Part shown: positions 57,362 through 64,000 of the stretch, piece after piece
How positions within the stretch are numbered: the stretch's first letter is position 1
Layout of the letters: each line of letters starts with the position of its first letter
Source of the DNA: Aliiruegeria haliotis
GTDB taxonomy: Bacteria; Pseudomonadota; Alphaproteobacteria; Rhodobacterales; Rhodobacteraceae
Direction: 5' to 3'
Assembly (NCBI RefSeq): GCF_003003255.1
Contig: NZ_PVTD01000010.1
Span: 62,001 to 126,000, forward strand
DNA length: 64,000 bases
Position numbers and translations under genes: made by a program
Notes under the pieces: generated by a model
What the model saw: only the letters and a program-made list of their open reading frames with translations
The model's database searches: none
What the model was told of the DNA's origin: nothing

Positions 57362-58537
57362 TCAGATACGCTCGATGGCAAGCGCAATACCTTGTCCGCC
57401 GCCGATACACATTGTGATCAGGGCCCGTTTCCCGCCGATCCGTTCCAGCTCATGCAGCGCCTTCACGGTGATGAGTGCGCCCGTAGCACCGACCGGATGG
57501 CCAAGCGCCACTGCACCGCCATTGGGGTTCACCTTCGCCGGATCGAGTCCCAGCGCCCGGTTCACCGCGATGGCCTGCGCCGCGAACGCCTCGTTCGACT
57601 CGATGACGTCGAAATCTCCCACCGACAGCCCCGTGCGGGCACAAAGCGCCTCGACGGCCGGAACCGGTCCGATTCCCATCACCTCCGGTCGAACGCCGGA
57701 ATGCGCGTATCCAAGTAGCCGCGCACGCGGCGTCAGGCCGGCCGCGTCCGCTGCGTCGGCCCTGCCCAGCACAAGAGCCGCCGCGCCGTCGTTGATGCCG
57801 CTGGCGTTGCCTGCCGTCACGGTGCCGTCCCGCTGGAAGGCGGGACGCAAGCCGGCGAGTTTCTCCAACGACGTCGCCTTGGGATGCTCGTCGGTGTCGA
57901 ACTGCACCACCCGGCGCTTCACCTTCACCTCGACAGGCACGATCTGGCTCTTGAAGCGCCCCTCCGCGATTGCGCGCGCGGCGCGTTCCTGGCTCTCCAC
58001 GGCGAAGGCGTCCTGGTCTTCCCGGCTCACTCCGTGCTCTGCGGCGACATTCTCCGCCGTGACACCCATGTGACCGGTCCCGAACGGGCAAGTCAGCGCC
58101 CCGAGCATCATATCCTGGGCACCGGCATCGCCCATCTTCTGACCCCAGCGGGCGGAGGGCAAGATGTAGGGCGACCGGCTCATGCACTCCGCCCCGCCCG
58201 CAAGCGCAAAATCCGCATCGCCCAGTGCCAGCGCCTGCGCCGCCGACACAATCGCCTGCGCCCCGGAACCACAAAGCCGGTTCACGTTCATCGCCGGAAC
58301 GGTGTCGGGAACGCCCGCCTGCATCGCCGCGACGCGGCTCAGGTACATGTCGCGCGGCTCGGTGTTGATGATATGGCCATAGACCACTGTGCCCACCTGC
58401 TCCGGCGCAACACCCGATCGCGCGAGGGCCTCCCTTGCCACGATGGCCCCGAGATCGATTGGTGCCGTGCCCGCCAGCGATCCGCCAAACGTGCCAACTG
58501 CGGTCCGCGCGCCGCCAAGAATCACGATGTCCTGCAT
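57362..58537 (-). CDS. bktB: Acetyl-CoA acyltransferase / beta-ketothiolase (BktB-like)
   Basis: A 391-residue thiolase. The nucleophilic Cys89 is in NVNRLCGSGAQAI, the C-terminal Cys in MCIGGGQG and the His in NPNGGAVALGHPVGATG. The NTEPRDMYLSRVAAMQAG segment is typical of the BktB-type enzymes of roseobacters, which cleave or condense C4-C6 ketoacyl-CoA. Gene context is neutral: convergent with pbpC and same-strand with marR, so its role in beta-oxidation or polyhydroxyalkanoate synthesis cannot be decided here. Confidence 0.9.
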   Translation of the reverse strand: MQDIVILGGARTAVGTFGGSLAGTAPIDLGAIVAREALARSGVAPEQVGTVVYGHIINTEPRDMYLSRVAAMQAGVPDTVPAMNVNRLCGSGAQAIVSAAQALALGDADFALAGGAECMSRSPYILPSARWGQKMGDAGAQDMMLGALTCPFGTGHMGVTAENVAAEHGVSREDQDAFAVESQERAARAIAEGRFKSQIVPVEVKVKRRVVQFDTDEHPKATSLEKLAGLRPAFQRDGTVTAGNASGINDGAAALVLGRADAADAAGLTPRARLLGYAHSGVRPEVMGIGPVPAVEALCARTGLSVGDFDVIESNEAFAAQAIAVNRALGLDPAKVNPNGGAVALGHPVGATGALITVKALHELERIGGKRALITMCIGGGQGIALAIERI

Positions 58538-58621
58538 GAATGCCTCCCTGTTTCCGTGCCAAGCCTACAGCAGCGACCGCCCTGCCACCGCAGAGACGTC
58601 ACGTCGCATGTCCGTGGCCTC

Positions 58622-59050
58622 TCAGCCCATCGCGTCACCTAGAAGCGAGAGACCTGCGGAGAACGCCTCGGCCCGATCGCCCAGCCGCGCCAGAAGCTCT
58701 GACTGGTAGGCATCGGCCATCGCGGAAAGCTCGGTCATCATCGCCTCCCCGGACGGTGTAAGCGACAACCGAACCAGCCGTCCGTCTGTCGGGTGCTCTT
58801 CCTTGCGCACGTGCCCGGAAGCCTCCAGCCGACTTGCCGCCCGGCTGACGCGGCTCTTGTCCATATCGACCTGTTGGTGGATCTCCCGCACGCTGGAGGG
58901 GCCCGCATTGGCAAGATGTGCCACCACCCGCCACTCCTGCCGCCCGATTCCGAACCTTTCGTGATAGCGCGCCGAAAACTCCCTGCTCACCTGCCCGGCA
59001 AGGACGGCAAGACGGAACGGCAGGAAATCATCAAGATCGAAATCGTCCAC
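58622..59050 (-). CDS. MarR-family transcriptional regulator
   Basis: A 142-residue winged-helix regulator. The start is the GTG at 59050, which follows AAGGAG at 8-base spacing; a longer frame extends upstream but has no such site. The winged-helix region is [59 protein letters not shown]. It is divergent from kbl-tdh, with a perfect palindrome between the genes, so it probably represses or senses for threonine/glycine catabolism. The ligand is unknown. Confidence 0.88.
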   Translation of the reverse strand: MDDFDLDDFLPFRLAVLAGQVSREFSARYHERFGIGRQEWRVVAHLANAGPSSVREIHQQVDMDKSRVSRAASRLEASGHVRKEEHPTDGRLVRLSLTPSGEAMMTELSAMADAYQSELLARLGDRAEAFSAGLSLLGDAMG

Positions 59051-59124
59051 GGCGCACGCTCCTTCAATCGCCCGTTCTACCTGCGTCCTCGCACAGAAAT
59101 CGTCAACCCGCGTCGTATTGGGAC

Positions 59125-59130
59125 TATGAT
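59125..59130 (+). promoter_or_regulatory. Putative -10 box of kbl-tdh
   Basis: TATGAT is a near-consensus -10 box. The -35 region 17 bases upstream is poor. A start about 59137 would place the palindrome at 59143-59157 just downstream of transcription initiation. Confidence 0.35.
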
Positions 59131-59142
59131 CCTCGCCGTCGG

Positions 59143-59157
59143 CTTCCAATATGGAAG
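59143..59157. promoter_or_regulatory. Perfect palindrome, candidate MarR operator
   Basis: CTTCCA-ATA-TGGAAG is a 15-bp inverted repeat with a three-base spacer in the 125-base divergent region between marR and kbl. Its place between the -10 box and the kbl ribosome site fits a repressor site for both genes. Confidence 0.55.
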
Positions 59158-59175
59158 ACAACGAGAGGAGCGCCC

Positions 59176-60369
59176 ATGACCCCCGAATTCGCCCAGCACC
59201 TGGCCGACACCCTCGCAGAGATCGACGCGGCCGGATTGATGAAACACGAACGCCCCATCGCCTCCCCGCAAGGTGGACATGTGAATGTCGGTGGGCGGGA
59301 GATGCTCAACCTGTGCGCCAACAACTACCTCGGGCTTGCAGATCACCCGAAGCTCGTGGCCGCCGCAAAGGCCTCGCTCGACGATGACGGATACGGCATG
59401 GCATCGGTCCGCTTCATCTGCGGCACCAAGCCGATGCACCGCGAACTGGAGCAGGCCCTGGCGAGGTTCCTTGGCAAGGATGACGCGATCCTCTTTGCCG
59501 CCTGTTTCGACGCTAATGGCGGGCTTTTTGAACCGCTGCTCGGCCCGGAGGATGCCATCATCTCCGATGCACTCAACCACGCTTCCATCATCGACGGGGT
59601 GCGACTGTGCAAGGCGCGGCGCTACCGCTACGCAAATTCGGACATGGACGCCCTGGAAACGCAGCTGAGATCTGCCCGCGCCGACGGTGTGCGTCACATC
59701 ATGATTGCCACCGATGGTGTTTTCTCTATGGATGGCTATCTCGCAAAGCTTCCGGAGATCACATCGCTCGCGGAGGCCTACGACGCACTCGTCATGGTCG
59801 ACGACTGCCATGCGACCGGTTTCATGGGACCGCAAGGGCGCGGGATGCCACATCACCACGGCGTCTCCGACAAGGTCGATGTTGTGACGGGCACCTTGGG
59901 AAAGGCGCTCGGCGGGGCCATCGGCGGCTACATCGCCGGACCGCAGGCGGTGGTCGACCTGTTGCGGCAGCGCGCGCGTCCTTACCTTTTCTCCAACTCG
60001 CTTCCACCCTCGGTCGTTGCAGCCGGGCTGGAGGCACTGAAGATCGTCGAAAACGGCGATGCGTTGCGTTCCCGGCTGTTCGAGAATGCCGCCTACTGGC
60101 GCACGGGCCTGACCGATCTGGGCTTCGAGTTGCTTCCGGGCGAACACCCGATCATCCCCGTCATGCTCGGCGATGCACGGCTGTCTCAGGACATGGCGGC
60201 GCGCCTCTACGATCATGGCGTTTATGTCGCCGGGTTCTTCTTCCCGGTGGTCCCCAAGGGCACCGCCCGAATTCGCACCCAGATGAACGCCGCACTGACC
60301 CGCGCCGACCTGGATCGCGCGCTGGAAGCATTCGGCAAGGCAGGCCGAGAAACGGGGGTTCTGGCATGA
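59176..60369 (+). CDS. kbl: Glycine C-acetyltransferase (2-amino-3-ketobutyrate CoA ligase)
   Basis: A 397-residue PLP enzyme splitting 2-amino-3-oxobutanoate with CoA into glycine and acetyl-CoA. Motifs [25 protein letters not shown] (PLP-nitrogen Asp) and [11 protein letters not shown] (PLP lysine) are intact. The ATG at 59176 has a GAGAGGAG site. tdh overlaps its stop (ATGA), so substrate can pass between the two enzymes of one operon. Products feed glyA and the thiolase nearby. Confidence 0.96.
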   Translation: MTPEFAQHLADTLAEIDAAGLMKHERPIASPQGGHVNVGGREMLNLCANNYLGLADHPKLVAAAKASLDDDGYGMASVRFICGTKPMHRELEQALARFLGKDDAILFAACFDANGGLFEPLLGPEDAIISDALNHASIIDGVRLCKARRYRYANSDMDALETQLRSARADGVRHIMIATDGVFSMDGYLAKLPEITSLAEAYDALVMVDDCHATGFMGPQGRGMPHHHGVSDKVDVVTGTLGKALGGAIGGYIAGPQAVVDLLRQRARPYLFSNSLPPSVVAAGLEALKIVENGDALRSRLFENAAYWRTGLTDLGFELLPGEHPIIPVMLGDARLSQDMAARLYDHGVYVAGFFFPVVPKGTARIRTQMNAALTRADLDRALEAFGKAGRETGVLA

Positions 60370-61403
60370 GCAACACGATGAAGGCCCTGGTGAAGGCCGA
60401 GCCGGCCATCGGACTTGAGATGCAGCATATCCCGGTGCCGGAGATCGGCCCAGATGACGTGCTGATCCGGATCAACAAGACCGGGATCTGCGGCACCGAT
60501 ATCCATATCTGGAACTGGGACGAATGGGCCCAGCGCACGGTACCGGTGCCGCTCGTGACGGGTCACGAGTTCGCCGGAGAAATCGTGGAAATCGGCCGCC
60601 GCGTCGAGGATCTGCATGTTGGTCAACGCTGCTCGGGTGAAGGACACCTGATCGGCCATCACTCACGCCAGTCGCGTGCCGGCAAGTTTCACCTCGACCC
60701 GGAGACGAAGGGGGTCGGCGTCAACGTGCCCGGTGCCTTCGCCGAGTACCTCTGCCTGCCAGCCTTCAACGTGGTGCCGCTGCCCGATGACATCCCCGAT
60801 GACATCGGCGCCATCCTCGACCCGCTCGGCAACGCGGTGCACACGGCACTGAGCTTCGACCTCGTCGGAGAAGACGTGCTGATCACCGGAGCCGGTCCCA
60901 TTGGTATCATGGCCGCCGCCATCGCGCGGCACGTCGGTGCCCGACATGTCGCGATCACGGACATCAACCCCGCTCGGCTGGCCCTTGCGACCCAAGTCGC
61001 CGACGTGCGCCCCGTGAATGTGATGGAAGAGGACCTGAAGGATGTGATGGCCGCATTTGGCATGACGCAGGGCTTCGATATCGGGCTGGAGATGTCCGGA
61101 AATCAAACTGCGCTCGACCAGATGGTCGAGTCGCTCACCATGGGTGGCCGCATCGCGTTGCTCGGCATTCCGCCGGGCAAGTCTCCGGTTGACTGGTCGC
61201 GGATCGTCTTCAAGGCGATCACCATCAAGGGTGTGTATGGCAGGGAGATCTTCGAGACATGGTACAAGATGATTGCCATGCTCCAGAACGGGCTGGACGT
61301 GAGCAACGTGATCACCCACCGCTTCAACGTCGATGATTTTGTTCAGGGGTTTGAAACGATGCGCGGCGGCGCTTCGGGAAAAGTCGTCCTCGACTGGACG
61401 TGA
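60366..61403 (+). CDS. tdh: L-threonine 3-dehydrogenase lacking the structural-zinc cysteines
   Basis: A 345-residue medium-chain dehydrogenase oxidising threonine to 2-amino-3-oxobutanoate with NAD. Catalytic-zinc ligands Cys42 (ICGTDIHIW) and His67-Glu68 (GHEFAGE) and the Rossmann motif [11 protein letters not shown] are present. The structural-zinc lobe (residues 92-114) has none of the four Cys found in E. coli Tdh: the segment reads [21 protein letters not shown]. The enzyme is still probably active. Start at 60366 overlaps kbl; the upstream frame is within kbl. Confidence 0.93.
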   Translation: MSNTMKALVKAEPAIGLEMQHIPVPEIGPDDVLIRINKTGICGTDIHIWNWDEWAQRTVPVPLVTGHEFAGEIVEIGRRVEDLHVGQRCSGEGHLIGHHSRQSRAGKFHLDPETKGVGVNVPGAFAEYLCLPAFNVVPLPDDIPDDIGAILDPLGNAVHTALSFDLVGEDVLITGAGPIGIMAAAIARHVGARHVAITDINPARLALATQVADVRPVNVMEEDLKDVMAAFGMTQGFDIGLEMSGNQTALDQMVESLTMGGRIALLGIPPGKSPVDWSRIVFKAITIKGVYGREIFETWYKMIAMLQNGLDVSNVITHRFNVDDFVQGFETMRGGASGKVVLDWT

Positions 61404-61771
61404 GGCGGCAACGCCGTCCACCATCGCCCGAGCCGCGGCGCCTGATACCATGCTCCGATACCGTCTTGACCAGCTCACGAACATGCCTGCCAAATCGCAT
61501 GGCGATCCCCACGGAAGGATGAGGCGAGCAATCCACCGCGCTGCGGAGCCGCAGGCACAGGAGACGCACGTTCAGAAAGCGGAGGTAGTGCAAAAGATCG
61601 CCGATTGCGGCACGCCCGCGGAGAAATGAAATCCGATGGCTCACGCCGTTTCGCTACCGAGTTTTCCGCACTCACACCGCCACGCTGGCCGGCGGATTTG
61701 ACATCAGATTTCTTCGCGACCGGGAACTTTGAATTCGGAGGGTTTGGGAAGAATGCGCCGCCATCCGCTCC
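61404..61771. other. Intergenic region between tdh and tRNA-Lys
   Basis: A stretch of about 370 bases with no gene I can support. Small frames on both strands lack ribosome sites. It ends in the terminator of the tRNA gene on the minus strand. Confidence 0.5.
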
Positions 61772-61812
61772 AAAAAAACCAAAGGGCTCAGGCGTATCCG
61801 CCTAAGCCCTTG
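61772..61812 (-). terminator. Intrinsic terminator of tRNA-Lys
   Basis: On the minus strand an almost perfect ~13-bp stem (AAGGGCTTAGGCG with CGCCTGAGCCCTT, 61782-61811) with a GATA loop is followed by GGTTTTTTT. It lies 8 bases after the tRNA CCA end. Confidence 0.88.
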
Positions 61813-61819
61813 ATTCGAA

Positions 61820-61895
61820 TGGTGAGCCGTACAGGATTCGAACCTGTGACCCACTGATTAAAAGTCAGTTGCTCTACCAACTGAGCTAACGGCCC
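61820..61895 (-). tRNA. tRNA-Lys (UUU), with encoded CCA
   Basis: Reading the minus strand, the acceptor stem GGGCCGT pairs with ACGGCTC, the D arm is GCTCAGTTGGTAGAGC, the anticodon arm ACTGACTTTTAATCAGT gives UUU, and the T arm ACAGGTTCGAATCCTGT is standard. The discriminator A and CCA are encoded. A terminator follows. It is probably expressed alone, and its promoter lies in the 90 bases shared with dapF. Confidence 0.97.
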
Positions 61896-61984
61896 ATCCG
61901 AGGCCCGCTGATTAGAAAAAGCGGCAAGCGCGGTCAACCCCAAAAAACCACCATGCTCTTTATTTGTTTGGAGGGTACGCGTAT

Positions 61985-62833
61985 ATGCGGCTGAGCATGA
62001 ACACCCAAGCTACCATAGACGCGCTGCCCTTCATGAAAATGCACGGGCTTGGCAACGACTTCGTGGTCATCGACCAGCGAGGCGCGCCCCGAATCGTGTC
62101 GGAGTGCATTGCCAGGGCACTTGGCGATCGTCAGCGTGGCGTCGGATTCGATCAGTTGGCAATCATCACCGATGACGACACCGCCGATGCCGCATTGGTT
62201 TTCTACAACGCCGACGGCTCGCTGTCGTCCACATGCGGGAATGCAACACGCTGCGTCGCGCGCCACCTGATGGATCTGTCGGGGGCCACCTCAGTCCTGC
62301 TGAGGACGGAACGCGGCGTGTTGAGATGTGCCGATGCCGGGAACGGGTTGACGACCGTCAACATGGGCGCTCCGCTGCTCGGCTGGGATCAGGTTCCCTT
62401 GTCCGAAGCGATGGATACCCTTGAGTTACCGATAGACGGCGCGCCGACGGCTACCGGTATGGGCAATCCGCATTGCACCTTTTTCGTCGACGACGTCGAT
62501 GCCATTGACCTCGCCAGTTTCGGGGCAACACACGAATGCCACCCGCTGTTTCCTGAACGGACCAACGTGCAGATCGCCCATATGATCGGGGAGGATCACC
62601 TCCGCATGCGGGTTTGGGAGAGAGGCACGGGCATCACACTCGCGTCAGGTTCGTCGTCCTGCGCAACGGCTGTTGCCGCGGCGCGGCGCGGTCTGACCGG
62701 GAGGTCCGTGACCATTGAACTGGATGGTGGCACGCTGCGGATCGACTGGACCGCGGAAGGCGTATTGATGACCGGCCCGACCGCGCATGTCTTTGACGGC
62801 GTGCTGACGCCAGCATTCCTGGAGAGCCTTTGA
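61985..62833 (+). CDS. dapF: Diaminopimelate epimerase
   Basis: A 282-residue cofactor-free racemase making meso- from LL-diaminopimelate. Both catalytic Cys are visible: [13 protein letters not shown] and [15 protein letters not shown]. The opening [15 protein letters not shown] is diagnostic. The start at 61985 has GGAGGG at 9-base spacing; 61997 is an alternative. mtaB follows after one base. Confidence 0.95.
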   Translation: MRLSMNTQATIDALPFMKMHGLGNDFVVIDQRGAPRIVSECIARALGDRQRGVGFDQLAIITDDDTADAALVFYNADGSLSSTCGNATRCVARHLMDLSGATSVLLRTERGVLRCADAGNGLTTVNMGAPLLGWDQVPLSEAMDTLELPIDGAPTATGMGNPHCTFFVDDVDAIDLASFGATHECHPLFPERTNVQIAHMIGEDHLRMRVWERGTGITLASGSSSCATAVAAARRGLTGRSVTIELDGGTLRIDWTAEGVLMTGPTAHVFDGVLTPAFLESL

Positions 62834-62834
62834 A

Positions 62835-64000
62835 ATGGACGGTGTCCCTCCTGTGACACGGCCGCCGGTGTTTGCGACACTTGGGTGCCGGCTGAACGCC
62901 TACGAGACCGAGGCGATGAAGGAACTGTCCGCAGCGGCAGGGATCGAGAACGCCGTGGTGGTCAATACCTGCGCGGTGACCGCCGAAGCGGTCCGCAAGG
63001 CGCGCCAGGAAATCAGGCGCCTGCGTCGGGACAATCCGAATGCGACTCTGATCGTCACGGGGTGCGCTGCCCAGACCGAGCCAGAGACGTTCGCCGCCAT
63101 GGATGAGGTGGACCGGGTTATCGGCAACAGTGCGAAGATGCAGCCAGAGACATGGAAGGCCATGTCCGGACCCGATTTCATTGGATCCACCGAGAAGGTC
63201 CAGGTTGACGACATCATGTCGGTCAAGGAGACCGCCGGGCACCTGATCGATGGCTTTGGCACGCGATCGCGGGCCTATGTCCAGGTGCAGAACGGCTGCG
63301 ACCATAGATGCACCTTCTGCATCATCCCCTTCGGGCGCGGCAACTCCCGGTCTGTTCCGGCAGGGGTGGTGGTGGACCAGATCAAGCGGCTCGTGGCTCG
63401 CGGCTACAACGAGGTTGTGCTGACCGGCGTGGACCTCACAAGCTGGGGAGCGGATCTGCCGGCTGAACCGAAACTCGGCGATCTGGTCATGCGTATCCTC
63501 AAGCTCGTACCCGACCTGCCACGGCTCAGAATCTCGTCGATCGATTCCATCGAGGCCGATCCCGCCCTGATGCAGGCCATCGCGACCGAATCCCGCCTGA
63601 TGCCTCATCTGCACCTGTCCCTTCAGGCGGGCGACAACATGGTACTGAAGCGCATGAAACGGCGGCACAGCCGTGAAGATGCGATCAGGTTTTGCGAGGA
63701 CGCCCGGCGCCTGCGCCCGGATCTCACATTCGGTGCAGACATCATCGCCGGGTTCCCCACGGAGACGGAGGAAATGTTCGCGAACTCGCTGGCAATGGTG
63801 GAGGAGTGCGACCTGACCTGGCTTCATGTCTTCCCCTACAGCCCACGAAAGGGCACGCCGGCGGCGCGGATGCCGCAGGTCCACGGCGGGGTGATACGTG
63901 AGCGGGCTGCCCGTCTGCGCACCGCAGGAGAAGTGCAGGTGCGCCGTCACCTCGGCGCCCAACTCGGGCAGCGGCACGCAATCCTGATGGAGAACTCGCG
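62835..64000 (+). CDS. mtaB: tRNA t6A37 C2-methylthiotransferase MtaB, 3' end cut by the window
   Basis: The first 388 codons of a radical SAM methylthiotransferase that adds a methylthio group to t6A37 of some tRNAs. The N-terminal UPF0004 domain holds three cluster Cys (TLGCRLN, NTCAVT, GCAAQTEPE). The radical-SAM Cys triad is in NGCDHRCTFCIIPFGRG, and the frame stays open to base 64000. The ATG at 62835 is one base after dapF, so the two are coupled. About 30-40 residues, the TRAM-like end, are missing. Confidence 0.94.
   Translation, partial: MDGVPPVTRPPVFATLGCRLNAYETEAMKELSAAAGIENAVVVNTCAVTAEAVRKARQEIRRLRRDNPNATLIVTGCAAQTEPETFAAMDEVDRVIGNSAKMQPETWKAMSGPDFIGSTEKVQVDDIMSVKETAGHLIDGFGTRSRAYVQVQNGCDHRCTFCIIPFGRGNSRSVPAGVVVDQIKRLVARGYNEVVLTGVDLTSWGADLPAEPKLGDLVMRILKLVPDLPRLRISSIDSIEADPALMQAIATESRLMPHLHLSLQAGDNMVLKRMKRRHSREDAIRFCEDARRLRPDLTFGADIIAGFPTETEEMFANSLAMVEECDLTWLHVFPYSPRKGTPAARMPQVHGGVIRERAARLRTAGEVQVRRHLGAQLGQRHAILMENS

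Noticed and set aside
1-64000. CRISPR arrays, transposases, integrases, phage genes or toxin-antitoxin pairs
   Set aside because: Reading through the window I saw none: no regularly spaced repeats and no recognisable mobile-element protein.

Overview
The window is chromosomal DNA of a GC-rich alphaproteobacterium, most likely a member of the Rhodobacteraceae (marine Roseobacter type). The evidence is the gene content: a PrpE-type propionyl-CoA synthetase, an IalB-family protein, a stand-alone Hint-domain protein, an AlaE-type exporter, the succinylase branch of the lysine pathway (dapD, dapE, dapF) and an adjacent MtaB. Genes are densely packed on both strands with many ATGA-type overlaps. 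I see no insertion sequence, prophage, CRISPR array or rRNA. There is one tRNA gene (Lys, UUU).

Layout. 1-3.2 kb: the end of a fatty-acid oxidation gene, a Hint-domain protein and a membrane protein that looks like an inactivated M48 peptidase. 3.2-9.6 kb: a SPOR protein, then a minus-strand nucleoside-salvage run (nadK, cdd, deoA, deoB, add, upp). 9.7-14.8 kb: glyA, a degenerate receiver/Hpt signalling protein and prpE. 14.9-18.4 kb: a flippase and two GT2 glycosyltransferases. 18.5-23.8 kb: trhO, then pncA and pncB (NAD salvage) flanking a membrane hybrid kinase. 23.8-31.5 kb: a kinase/PLP-enzyme/ArfB overlap operon, a 180-nt interval with a likely small transcript, a YhhQ transporter, and an overlapping phytase-like/mepA/MFS group. 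31.6-43.8 kb: dapD, a dehydratase, a LOG protein, HdeD, a DsbA-like protein, rlmN, alaE, an IalB protein, an asparaginase, a DUF2064 protein, dapE, a thioesterase and a YggT protein. 43.9-49.6 kb: recQ, yaaA and a large soluble hybrid kinase. 49.8-57.3 kb: an alpha-2-macroglobulin/pbpC pair. 57.4-64 kb: a thiolase, a MarR regulator divergent from kbl-tdh, tRNA-Lys, dapF and mtaB (cut by the window end).

How the genes fit together. Several blocks are coherent: nucleoside catabolism (cdd/deoA/deoB/add/upp), NAD supply (nadK, pncA, pncB), threonine to glycine and acetyl-CoA (tdh, kbl) alongside glyA and a thiolase, meso-diaminopimelate for the cell wall (dapD/E/F), and periplasmic wall remodelling and defence (mepA, pbpC, alpha-2-macroglobulin).

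Most unusual points: a short interval at 26.6-26.8 kb with a consensus -35 box, a 15-nt perfect complement to the 16S rRNA tail, overlapping small reading frames and a terminator; a pseudo-M48 protein; a threonine dehydrogenase without its structural-zinc cysteines; a kinase-free signalling relay protein; and a perfect palindrome between marR and kbl.
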